From contig JBBQVP010000003.1 of NCBI GenBank assembly GCA_038211455.1, positions 1 to 64,000 of the forward strand: a stretch of DNA of 64,000 nucleotides, given 5' to 3'. Positions within the stretch are counted from its first letter, which is position 1. Every line of letters starts with the position of its first letter. Shown piece by piece: positions 15,207 through 21,878 of this stretch. This DNA comes from SZAS-79 sp038211455. Lineage in GTDB: Bacteria > Pseudomonadota > Gammaproteobacteria > Burkholderiales > SG8-39. Both the position numbers and the translations under genes were made by a program. The notes beneath the pieces were generated by a model that searched no databases, was not told where the DNA came from, and worked only from the letters and a program-made list of their open reading frames with translations.

Positions 15207-16715
15207 ATGGATGAGATCAACTCGCTGATGCAGGGATTTGCGATTGCCCTGACGTTCAAGAACCTCGTGCTTATGTTCGCAGGCGTAATCCTCGGGGTAA
15301 TCATCGGCGTGCTGCCGGGTCTGGGTGGCGCAAACGGGGTGGCAATCCTTCTGCCGCTCACGTTTTCGATGGCACAGTCCCCGGGAGGGACCACGTCGGC
15401 GATCATTCTTCTGTCGTGCATCTACTGGGGCGCGCTGTTCGGCGGGGCGATCACCTCGATACTGTTCAACATCCCCGGAGAGCCGTGGTCGGTCGCGACC
15501 ACCTTCGACGGGTATCCTCTTGCCCAGAAGGGCCGGGCCGGCGAAGCGCTCACGGCCGCGTTTACGTCCTCCTTCGTCGGCGCGCTGGTCGCCGTGGTCA
15601 TGATTACGTTCCTGTCGCCGATGGTCGCCAAGTTCGCACTCGAGTTCGGGCCGGCGGAGTTCTTTGCGGTCTACCTGCTCACCTTCTGCGCTTTCGTGGG
15701 CATGAGCAAAGAGGCGCCGTTCAAGACTATCGTGTCCATGATGCTCGGCTTCGCTCTGGCGGCAGTCGGAACCGACCCCGTCACCGGCGCGCTTCGGCTG
15801 ACCTTCGGCCAGACGGAACTGCTCAGCGGGTTCGACTTCCTCGTAGCCGTGATCGGCTTGTTCGGTATAGGCGAAATCCTGCTTACGCTGGAGGAAGGCC
15901 TGGAGTTCCGCGGGACGAAGGCAAAAATGAACATGCGCGTGGTGATAGAAACGTGGAGGGAACTGCCGAAGTACTGGCTGACCTCGCTGCGCTCCTCCGC
16001 GGTAGGTTGCTTCATGGGGATCGTTCCCGGCGGCGCGACACCTGCTTCGTTCATGAGCTACGGGGTCGCTCGGCGGTTTTCCAAGGACGGCGATAAATTC
16101 GGCACGGGAATGGTCGAAGGTGTCGTGGCCCCGGAGACGGCCGCGCACGCTGCTGGAACCGCGGCGCTCCTGCCCATGCTCACTCTCGGCGTGCCCGGGT
16201 CGCCGACGGCGGCTGTACTGCTTGGCGGGCTGCTCATCTGGGGACTGCAGCCAGGCCCTTTGCTGTTCGTCGAGCAGAAGGATTTCGTCTGGGGCCTCAT
16301 CGCGAGCATGTATCTGGGCAATATCGCGGGGCTGATCGTGGTGCTGACCTGCGTGCCGCTGTTTGCGGCGATCCTGCGCATACCCTTTGCGATCGTTGCG
16401 CCAGTGATCATGGTGATCTGTGCCATCGGTGCGTTCACGGTGCATAACGCGATATTCGACGTGTGGATGATGATCCTGTTCGGGATCGTGGGTTACGTTT
16501 TCAAAAAGCTCGACTATCCGCTTGCGCCGCTGGTGCTGGCGATCGTGCTGGGCGATCGCGCCGAGGCGTCTTTCCGCCAGGCAATGTTGTTCTCTCAGGG
16601 GGACGTGTCGATATTCTTTTCCAACGCTCTAGTGGGTGGCCTGACGGGCCTCGCGCTGTTCCTGTTGTGCTGGCCGATTCTGGGCGCTGTGCGCGCCAGA
16701 CTGCGCGGCAGGTAA
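15207..16715 (+). CDS. tctA: Tripartite tricarboxylate transporter large membrane subunit (TctA)
   Basis: The product has 502 residues and about 10-12 membrane spans. The TctA signature is clear: GVLPGLGGANGVAILLPLTF near the N-terminus and the repeat-related motif GIVPGGATPASFMSYGVARR near residue 274, followed by APETAAHAAGTAALLPMLTLGVPGS-like sequence. These paired GxxPGxG motifs form the substrate/ion site of the family. ATG 15207 has AAGGG at suitable spacing; the open frame allows a TTG at 15198, which is less likely. The gene converges on the Crp/Fnr regulator gene, with 1 bp between stops. Confidence 0.95.
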   Translation: MDEINSLMQGFAIALTFKNLVLMFAGVILGVIIGVLPGLGGANGVAILLPLTFSMAQSPGGTTSAIILLSCIYWGALFGGAITSILFNIPGEPWSVATTFDGYPLAQKGRAGEALTAAFTSSFVGALVAVVMITFLSPMVAKFALEFGPAEFFAVYLLTFCAFVGMSKEAPFKTIVSMMLGFALAAVGTDPVTGALRLTFGQTELLSGFDFLVAVIGLFGIGEILLTLEEGLEFRGTKAKMNMRVVIETWRELPKYWLTSLRSSAVGCFMGIVPGGATPASFMSYGVARRFSKDGDKFGTGMVEGVVAPETAAHAAGTAALLPMLTLGVPGSPTAAVLLGGLLIWGLQPGPLLFVEQKDFVWGLIASMYLGNIAGLIVVLTCVPLFAAILRIPFAIVAPVIMVICAIGAFTVHNAIFDVWMMILFGIVGYVFKKLDYPLAPLVLAIVLGDRAEASFRQAMLFSQGDVSIFFSNALVGGLTGLALFLLCWPILGAVRARLRGR

Positions 16716-16716
16716 G

Positions 16717-17325
16717 CTAGTCCAGCAGCTTCTGCTTCAGCCTCGATAGCGTTTCTGGCGTCAGGTTGAGATAGGCGGCAAGTTCCTTTTTGGGGATCCG
16801 GCCGCTGAGTTCGGGATGCTTTCGCTGGAAGCGCAGCAACCGGCCGGGGGCGTCCAGAAGGTGCAGGGTGATGGTGTGCGCCATGACCTCGGACATCAGC
16901 TTCATGACCTCGTACTCGAAGCGTGACTTGACCTGCTCGTGGCGGTCGAGGAATTCGACCCAAAGTGGCATGGAGATTTTTGCGGTACGCACTTTCGTGA
17001 CTCCGACGATCGAGTACGGAACCGGTGTCTTGAGGCGCCAGGCGGCGTAAGAAGTGTCCATGTCGGTTTCGGCGGCGAAACGCAGGATCATTTCGTGGCC
17101 CTCGGAATTGGACACCACCCGCTTCAGCATTCCGTCGAGCACGAAGAACTGCTCCATTTCGGTGTCGCCCTGCCGGACCAGCAGTTCTCCCTTGCCGTAA
17201 TCGGCGATGTCGAGCAACGGCTCCAGTTCGTCCCAGTCGGCCGGCGACATGTCGCCGAGGACGAGATTCTGCTTGAGCTGCAACCGGACAGTATTGTTTT
17301 GCGGGTGGTTCGCGATCGATGCCAT
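16717..17325 (-). CDS. Crp/Fnr-family transcriptional regulator without Fe-S cysteines
   Basis: The product has 202 residues. The cyclic-nucleotide-binding-type beta-roll spans ~25-115, a dimer helix ~125-150, and a winged helix-turn-helix the C-terminus. The recognition helix PETLSRLKQKL has Glu191, Ser194 and Arg195 in the E-x-x-S-R arrangement used by FNR to read TTGA half-sites. The protein has no cysteine at all, so it cannot carry an FNR 4Fe-4S cluster; its signal is unknown. It is divergent from oxc, and a palindromic TTGAC-N4-GTCAA box sits in the shared intergenic space. Matching boxes precede fhs and tctC. It is therefore the natural candidate regulator of the oxalate/C1 module (inference). 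Confidence 0.9.
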   Translation of the reverse strand: MASIANHPQNNTVRLQLKQNLVLGDMSPADWDELEPLLDIADYGKGELLVRQGDTEMEQFFVLDGMLKRVVSNSEGHEMILRFAAETDMDTSYAAWRLKTPVPYSIVGVTKVRTAKISMPLWVEFLDRHEQVKSRFEYEVMKLMSEVMAHTITLHLLDAPGRLLRFQRKHPELSGRIPKKELAAYLNLTPETLSRLKQKLLD

Positions 17326-17357
17326 TGCGGCGGGACGCGTGGGCGGGCCGGGCGCGT

Positions 17358-17417
17358 ATTTTAGACGAAAAAACCTTGACCGCAGTCAAGGTTGCCCGAT
17401 CGGCGCCTGCCTAACAT
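17358..17417. promoter_or_regulatory. Divergent promoter region with FNR-type operator between the regulator gene and oxc
   Basis: A perfect 9-bp inverted repeat, AACCTTGAC-CGCA-GTCAAGGTT, spans 17372-17393 with the FNR-type core at 17376-17389. On the plus strand a -10-like TAACAT at 17412-17417 lies 36 bp (start to start) from the core, predicting class II activation of oxc. On the minus strand TAAAAT (17363 back to 17358) is a -10 for the regulator gene. The box would then cover its -35 region, predicting autorepression. Confidence 0.72.
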
Positions 17418-17484
17418 ACCTGCCTACACAAAAAGGCTGGTTCCGGTAGCAGCTCATGGTGGTAGCAACGCACAGGAGGCCGCA

Positions 17485-19251
17485 ATGGGTACTGCGGAAA
17501 CACAAATGACGAGGCATCCAAGCATGACAACCGATGCAGCATCGCAGGAAACTACCGACGGATTTCACCTCGTCATCGACGCGCTGAAAATCAACGGCAT
17601 CGATACGATTTTCGGCCTGCCCGGGATACCGATTACCGACTTCGCCCGCAAGGCGCAGGCTGAGGGCATGCGCGTGATTTCGTTCCGCCACGAGCAGAAC
17701 GCCGGCAATGCTGCGGCCATCGCGGGTTACATGACGCAGAAGCCCGGGATCTGCCTGACAGTATCGGCGCCCGGCTTCCTCAACGGCCTGACCGCACTTT
17801 CCAATGCGACGACCAACTGTTTTCCGATGATTCTCATCAGCGGGTCCAGCGAACGCGAGATCGTGGATCTGCAGCAGGGCGACTACGAAGAGATGGACCA
17901 GCTGGCAATCGCCAAGCCCCTGTGCAAGGCAGCGTTCCGCGTGCTGCACGCCGAGGATATCGGCGTCGGAATCGCGCGCGCGATCCGCGCCGCGGTGTCG
18001 GGTCGGCCCGGCGGGGTCTACCTCGACCTGCCCGCCAAGCTATTCGGCCAGGCGATGGATGCCGAAGCCGGCAGGAACTCACTTATCAAGGTCGTCGACC
18101 CGGCACCGCGGCAGATCCCCGCGCCCGACGCGGTGCAACGCGCGCTCGACCTGCTGCGTGGCGCCAAGCGCCCGCTGATCCTGCTGGGCAAGGGAGCGGC
18201 CTATGCGCAAGCCGATGCCGACATTCGCGCCCTGGTCGAGCGCAGCGGCATTCCTTACCTGCCGATGTCCATGGCCAAGGGCCTGCTACCCGACACCCAT
18301 GAGCAGTCTGCCGCCGCTGCGCGCTCTTATGTGCTGCCTGCGGCCGACGTCGTGATGCTCGTCGGCGCGCGGCTGAACTGGCTGCTTTCGCACGGCAAGG
18401 GCAAGACCTGGGGCGGCAGGGACCACAAGGCGTGGGGAGGACAGAAGTTCATCCAGATCGACATCTCCCCGCAGGAAATGGACAGCAACGTTCGCATCGA
18501 CGCCCCGCTGGTCGGCGACATCGGCTCGTGCGTCTACGCGCTGCTCGCCGGCCTTGGGTCGAACTGGTCCAAGCCGCCCGCGGAATGGATCGACGCGATT
18601 GCGGAGCGCAAAAACAAGAACCTGGCCAAGATGGCGGAGACGCTTGCCAAGGATCCGGCGCCGATGAACTTTCACAGCGCACTGAATGTGGTGCGTGACA
18701 TCGTCAAGGCGAATCCGGATGCGATATTGGTCAACGAAGGTGCCAACGCGCTCGACTTCACGCGTAGCATCGTGGATATGTACAAGCCGAGGAAGCGGCT
18801 GGACGTCGGCACGTGGGGCATCATGGGAATCGGGATGGGGTTTGCCGTCGCAGCCGCGGTGGTCAGCCGTCATCCCGTGATCGCGATCGAGGGCGACAGC
18901 GCGTTCGGATTCTCTGGCATGGAGGTCGAGACGATCTGCCGTTACAACCTGCCCGTCTGCGTGGTGATCCTGAACAACAACGGTGTGTATGGTGGCAAGG
19001 ACGTGAATCCGGCCGGCGGCCCGGACGTCGCGCCTACGGTATTCGTCAAGGGCGCGCGCTACGATAAGATGATCGAGGCTTTCGGGGGCGTAGGCGCCAA
19101 CGCCACCACGCCGGCTGAGCTGCGCCGCGCGATGGAAGAGGCGATCCGTTCGGGCAGGCCCACGCTGATCAATGCCGTGATCGACGAAGCGGCCGGCACC
19201 GAAAGCGGGCGCATTACCAGCCTGAATCCGCAAAGCGCGAAAAAGAAGTAG
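17485..19251 (+). CDS. oxc: Oxalyl-CoA decarboxylase
   Basis: TPP-dependent enzyme converting oxalyl-CoA to formyl-CoA and CO2 in the cytoplasm. AGGAGG lies 5 nt before ATG 17485; the product is 588 residues. Internal ATGs at 17506 and 17524 would bring it nearer the usual ~565-570. The pyrimidine domain has the catalytic Glu in FRHEQNAGNAAAIAG. The PP domain has the TPP/Mg motif GDSAFGFSGMEVE ending in LNNNGVYGG. The SGSSEREIVDLQQGDYEEMDQ segment is typical of this family and separates it from acetolactate synthases. The next gene is formyl-CoA transferase, the standard oxalotroph pair. Confidence 0.96.
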   Translation: MGTAETQMTRHPSMTTDAASQETTDGFHLVIDALKINGIDTIFGLPGIPITDFARKAQAEGMRVISFRHEQNAGNAAAIAGYMTQKPGICLTVSAPGFLNGLTALSNATTNCFPMILISGSSEREIVDLQQGDYEEMDQLAIAKPLCKAAFRVLHAEDIGVGIARAIRAAVSGRPGGVYLDLPAKLFGQAMDAEAGRNSLIKVVDPAPRQIPAPDAVQRALDLLRGAKRPLILLGKGAAYAQADADIRALVERSGIPYLPMSMAKGLLPDTHEQSAAAARSYVLPAADVVMLVGARLNWLLSHGKGKTWGGRDHKAWGGQKFIQIDISPQEMDSNVRIDAPLVGDIGSCVYALLAGLGSNWSKPPAEWIDAIAERKNKNLAKMAETLAKDPAPMNFHSALNVVRDIVKANPDAILVNEGANALDFTRSIVDMYKPRKRLDVGTWGIMGIGMGFAVAAAVVSRHPVIAIEGDSAFGFSGMEVETICRYNLPVCVVILNNNGVYGGKDVNPAGGPDVAPTVFVKGARYDKMIEAFGGVGANATTPAELRRAMEEAIRSGRPTLINAVIDEAAGTESGRITSLNPQSAKKK

Positions 19252-19313
19252 TTCGAAAAACCCGCACTCTGGCAGGCTGCCTTCCGCCTGCCGCGGAACT
19301 TTTGGAGATACGC

Positions 19314-20585
19314 ATGGAAGCACTGAAAGGGGTTCGCATTCTCGACATGACCCATGTCCAGGCGGGGCCGACATGCTCGCAACTGCTTGCGTGGATGGGC
19401 GCAGACGTCATCAAGTTCGAGCCTCCGCAGGGCGATGCGACGCGGGGCCAGCTTCGCGACGTGCCGAACGCCGACAGCCTGTATTTCACCATGCTCAACT
19501 GCAACAAGCGATCGATCACGGTGAACATGAAGTCTGACGAAGGCAAGCTGGTGTTCATCGACCTGCTGAAGAAATGCGACATCATCATGGAGAATTTCGG
19601 CCCGGGCGTTCTCGACCGGTTCGGCTTTACCTGGGAGAAGATCCATGAGATCAATCCAAAAATCGTCATGGGTTCCATCAAGGGCTTCGGTTCCACGGGG
19701 CCGTATGCCGAATTCAAGGCGTACGAAAACGTGGCGCAGGCCATGGGCGGAGCGATGAGCACGACCGGCGTGCCTGACGGCCCGCCGTTTGTGACTGGCG
19801 CGCAGATCGGCGACTCCGGTACCGGCCTGCATCTCGCGATCGGCCTGCTCGCCGCGCTCCACCAGGCGACTCGCACGGGGGAAGGGCAGTATGTCGAAGT
19901 GGCAATGATGGACGGCGTGATGAACCTGTGTCGGGTCAAGTTCCGTGATCACCAGCGCCTGACCCGCGGTGACCTCACGGAATACTCCGTGCCAACCTAC
20001 AAGGGCATGGGAGACGTGCCACGCGCCGGCAACGACTCGGGCGGCGGCCAACTGGGCAACGCCATCCACTGCAAGCCGCACGGCGCAAACGACTGGCTCT
20101 ACGTGGTGGTCCAGGAGGCGGTCTGGGTGGCGCTCGGAAAGCGCATCGGCCCCGATATCGGCATGCCGGACCTGGCGACCGACCCGCATTTCAGCAGCAT
20201 TGGGGAGCGGCGCAAGAACCAGCAGCTCATGTGGACACTGATCAACAAGTTTGCCGAAAAGCACACCAAGCGGGAACTGATGGCGATCCTGAGCCCGCTG
20301 GACGTGCCGTGCGGCCCGATCATGTCGACTGAAGACCTGGCAACCGACGAGCATATTCGCGGGCGCCAGATGTATGTCGAACTCGACCATCCGCAGCGCG
20401 GAAAGTGGTGGAACGTCGGTATGCCGATCAAGCTGTCGGCATCCCCGGCAAAAATCGAGCGCAGCCCACTGCTCGGCGAGCACACCGAGGAAGTACTGAA
20501 AGAGGTGCTCGGCTATGACGATGCGAAGGTCAGCCAGATGAAGAAGGCGGGCGCTTTTTCCGCTCCACCCAAGCAAGTCGCGTAG
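19314..20585 (+). CDS. frc: Formyl-CoA:oxalate CoA-transferase
   Basis: Class III CoA-transferase that moves CoA from formyl-CoA to oxalate, regenerating oxalyl-CoA for oxc and releasing formate. ATG 19314 has GGAG at 19304-19307 and gives 423 residues, normal for the family. The N-terminus ILDMTHVQAGPTCSQLLAWM and the glycine-rich KGFGSTGPYAEFKAYENVAQ are family hallmarks. The catalytic aspartate lies in VAMMDGVMNL (near residue 199-203). It is 62 bp downstream of oxc and 8 bp upstream of the formyltransferase gene. Confidence 0.96.
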   Translation: MEALKGVRILDMTHVQAGPTCSQLLAWMGADVIKFEPPQGDATRGQLRDVPNADSLYFTMLNCNKRSITVNMKSDEGKLVFIDLLKKCDIIMENFGPGVLDRFGFTWEKIHEINPKIVMGSIKGFGSTGPYAEFKAYENVAQAMGGAMSTTGVPDGPPFVTGAQIGDSGTGLHLAIGLLAALHQATRTGEGQYVEVAMMDGVMNLCRVKFRDHQRLTRGDLTEYSVPTYKGMGDVPRAGNDSGGGQLGNAIHCKPHGANDWLYVVVQEAVWVALGKRIGPDIGMPDLATDPHFSSIGERRKNQQLMWTLINKFAEKHTKRELMAILSPLDVPCGPIMSTEDLATDEHIRGRQMYVELDHPQRGKWWNVGMPIKLSASPAKIERSPLLGEHTEEVLKEVLGYDDAKVSQMKKAGAFSAPPKQVA

Positions 20586-20593
20586 GAGGGCGC

Positions 20594-21526
20594 ATGAAGA
20601 TCGCAATCATCGGTCAGCAGGATTTCGGCAAGGCGGTACTCGAAGCCTTCCTGGCGCGCGGTGACACCGTGGCCGGCGTGTTCTGCGCGCCTGAGAAGCC
20701 TGGTGCGCGGCCCGACGCCCTCAAAGTGTCGGCGCAGGAAAAGGGCGTGCCTGTGTTCCAGTTCTCCTCTCTCAAGGCACCGGAGGCGCACGAGAAGCTG
20801 AGGGAGCTTGCCGTCGATATCGGGATCATGGCCTTCGTCCTTCAGTTCGCACCGCAGGAGTTCGTCAAGATTCCGAAGAACGGCACGATCCAATATCACC
20901 CGTCGCTGCTGCCGAAGTTTCGCGGCCCGTCTTCGATCAACTGGCCGATCATCAAGGGTGAGAGTGTCACCGGACTGACGATCTTCCGGCCCAACGACGG
21001 GCTGGACGAGGGACCCGTCATTTTGCAGAAGGAGACGCCTGTCGGACCTGACGATACCCTGGGGTCGGTCTACTTTGACCGGCTTTTTCCGATGGGCGTG
21101 GCGGCAATGCTGGAGGCGGCGGATCTCGTGGTTTCCGGAAAGCATCGCGAACAGACCCAGGATGAGTCACTGGCGAGCTATGAAGGCTGGTGCCGCGAGG
21201 CGGAGTCGCGTATCAACTGGTCAAGCCACGTTGATTTCGTCTATGACCTGATCCGGGGTTGCAATCCCGCCCCGGGCTCCTGGACTACGCTGAATGGCGT
21301 AAAGCTTCAGGTGTTCGACGCGCGCAAGCACACTGTGCGCACTTTCGGCACGGTCAAGGGCAAGATCGGCGAGGTTGTGGAAGTCGGTGAAAAAAGCATC
21401 ACGGTCACCGCGCAAGGCGGACGGATAGAGGTATTCAAGGCAAAACTGGGTGACGGGAAGAAGATTTCGGCCGCAGAACTTGCCGCCTCGGCAGGTATCA
21501 AGCCAGGAACGATCCTCGGCACCTGA
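20594..21526 (+). CDS. Formyltransferase, 10-formyl-THF dehydrogenase N-domain-like (putative formyl-THF hydrolase/transferase)
   Basis: The product has 310 residues: an N-terminal formyl-transferase fold (1-~180) and a C-terminal formyl-transferase C-like domain (~205-305). The active-site segment IQYHPSLLPKFRGPSSINW carries His102, and NDGLDEG carries Asp138. These match the His/Asp pair and the Asn-less YHPSLLP form of the hydrolase domain of formyl-THF dehydrogenase (ALDH1L), not the NxHxSLLP form of methionyl-tRNA formyltransferase. No aldehyde dehydrogenase domain is attached. It lies 8 bp after frc in the oxalate operon. It may therefore shuttle formyl groups between CoA, THF and formate, or relieve 10-formyl-THF excess. 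A plain methionyl-tRNA formyltransferase is less likely. Confidence 0.8.
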   Translation: MKIAIIGQQDFGKAVLEAFLARGDTVAGVFCAPEKPGARPDALKVSAQEKGVPVFQFSSLKAPEAHEKLRELAVDIGIMAFVLQFAPQEFVKIPKNGTIQYHPSLLPKFRGPSSINWPIIKGESVTGLTIFRPNDGLDEGPVILQKETPVGPDDTLGSVYFDRLFPMGVAAMLEAADLVVSGKHREQTQDESLASYEGWCREAESRINWSSHVDFVYDLIRGCNPAPGSWTTLNGVKLQVFDARKHTVRTFGTVKGKIGEVVEVGEKSITVTAQGGRIEVFKAKLGDGKKISAAELAASAGIKPGTILGT

Positions 21527-21542
21527 GGCGCTCCTTCGCGCC
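21527..21542 (+). terminator. Weak hairpin after the oxalate operon
   Basis: A GGCGC / GCGCC stem with a six-base loop begins right after the stop and is followed by AATTTCCC. The short stem and poor T-run make it only a possible terminator. Confidence 0.35.
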
Positions 21543-21878
21543 AATTTCCCGGTCCGCCAGCGACTTTTGAGGGCAGTCGCCGGCCTACCCATTTTCCCGA
21601 AAATATTTGACGGAGCTTACACTTAACTGTAAGAATGACGATTAGGCTTCTGTTTTCTGGGGGGTTGTCGGAAGTCGCAATGCTTTTGCAGGGGGAGAGG
21701 GCCAGAAATGCGCGTTCATATCTGCAGTATCGTGTGCCGAAATGCGCGTTCAGCGTCGGCCCGCAGATCCTGCTTACGGTTGAATTTACAGGCGATTTTC
21801 CTGTATCCGATCGCTTGATACGCGTAAAATTTTCCTGACCCTTCCGCCGACAGCCAAGAACAAGACCAGGGAGAGCCA
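21543..21878. other. Intergenic region before the signalling cluster
   Basis: About 336 bp without a convincing gene; a 67-codon frame at 21635-21838 lacks a ribosome site and family features. It is more AT-rich than its surroundings. A dyad CTTACA-N6-TGTAAG sits at 21616-21633 just after a TTGACG (21607-21612). TTGAAT (21780-21785) with TGTATC (21802-21807) at 16-bp spacing is a plausible promoter for the kinase gene. GGGAGAG just upstream of ATG 21879 provides its ribosome site. Confidence 0.4.

Noticed and set aside
15060..16445. 461-codon minus-strand frame opposite tctA
   Set aside because: Antisense shadow with extreme Arg/His/Gln content; TctA on the plus strand has clear membrane and family signatures.
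19059..20606. 515-codon minus-strand frame opposite frc
   Set aside because: Frc on the plus strand is unambiguous; the antisense protein has no recognisable domain.
20594..21526. Housekeeping methionyl-tRNA formyltransferase (fmt)
   Set aside because: Active-site form YHPSLLP matches the formyl-THF dehydrogenase N-domain, and def, the usual partner of fmt, is absent.
21635..21838. 67-codon frame in the gap before the kinase gene
   Set aside because: No ribosome site, odd composition, and overlaps promoter-like sequence; treated as non-coding.
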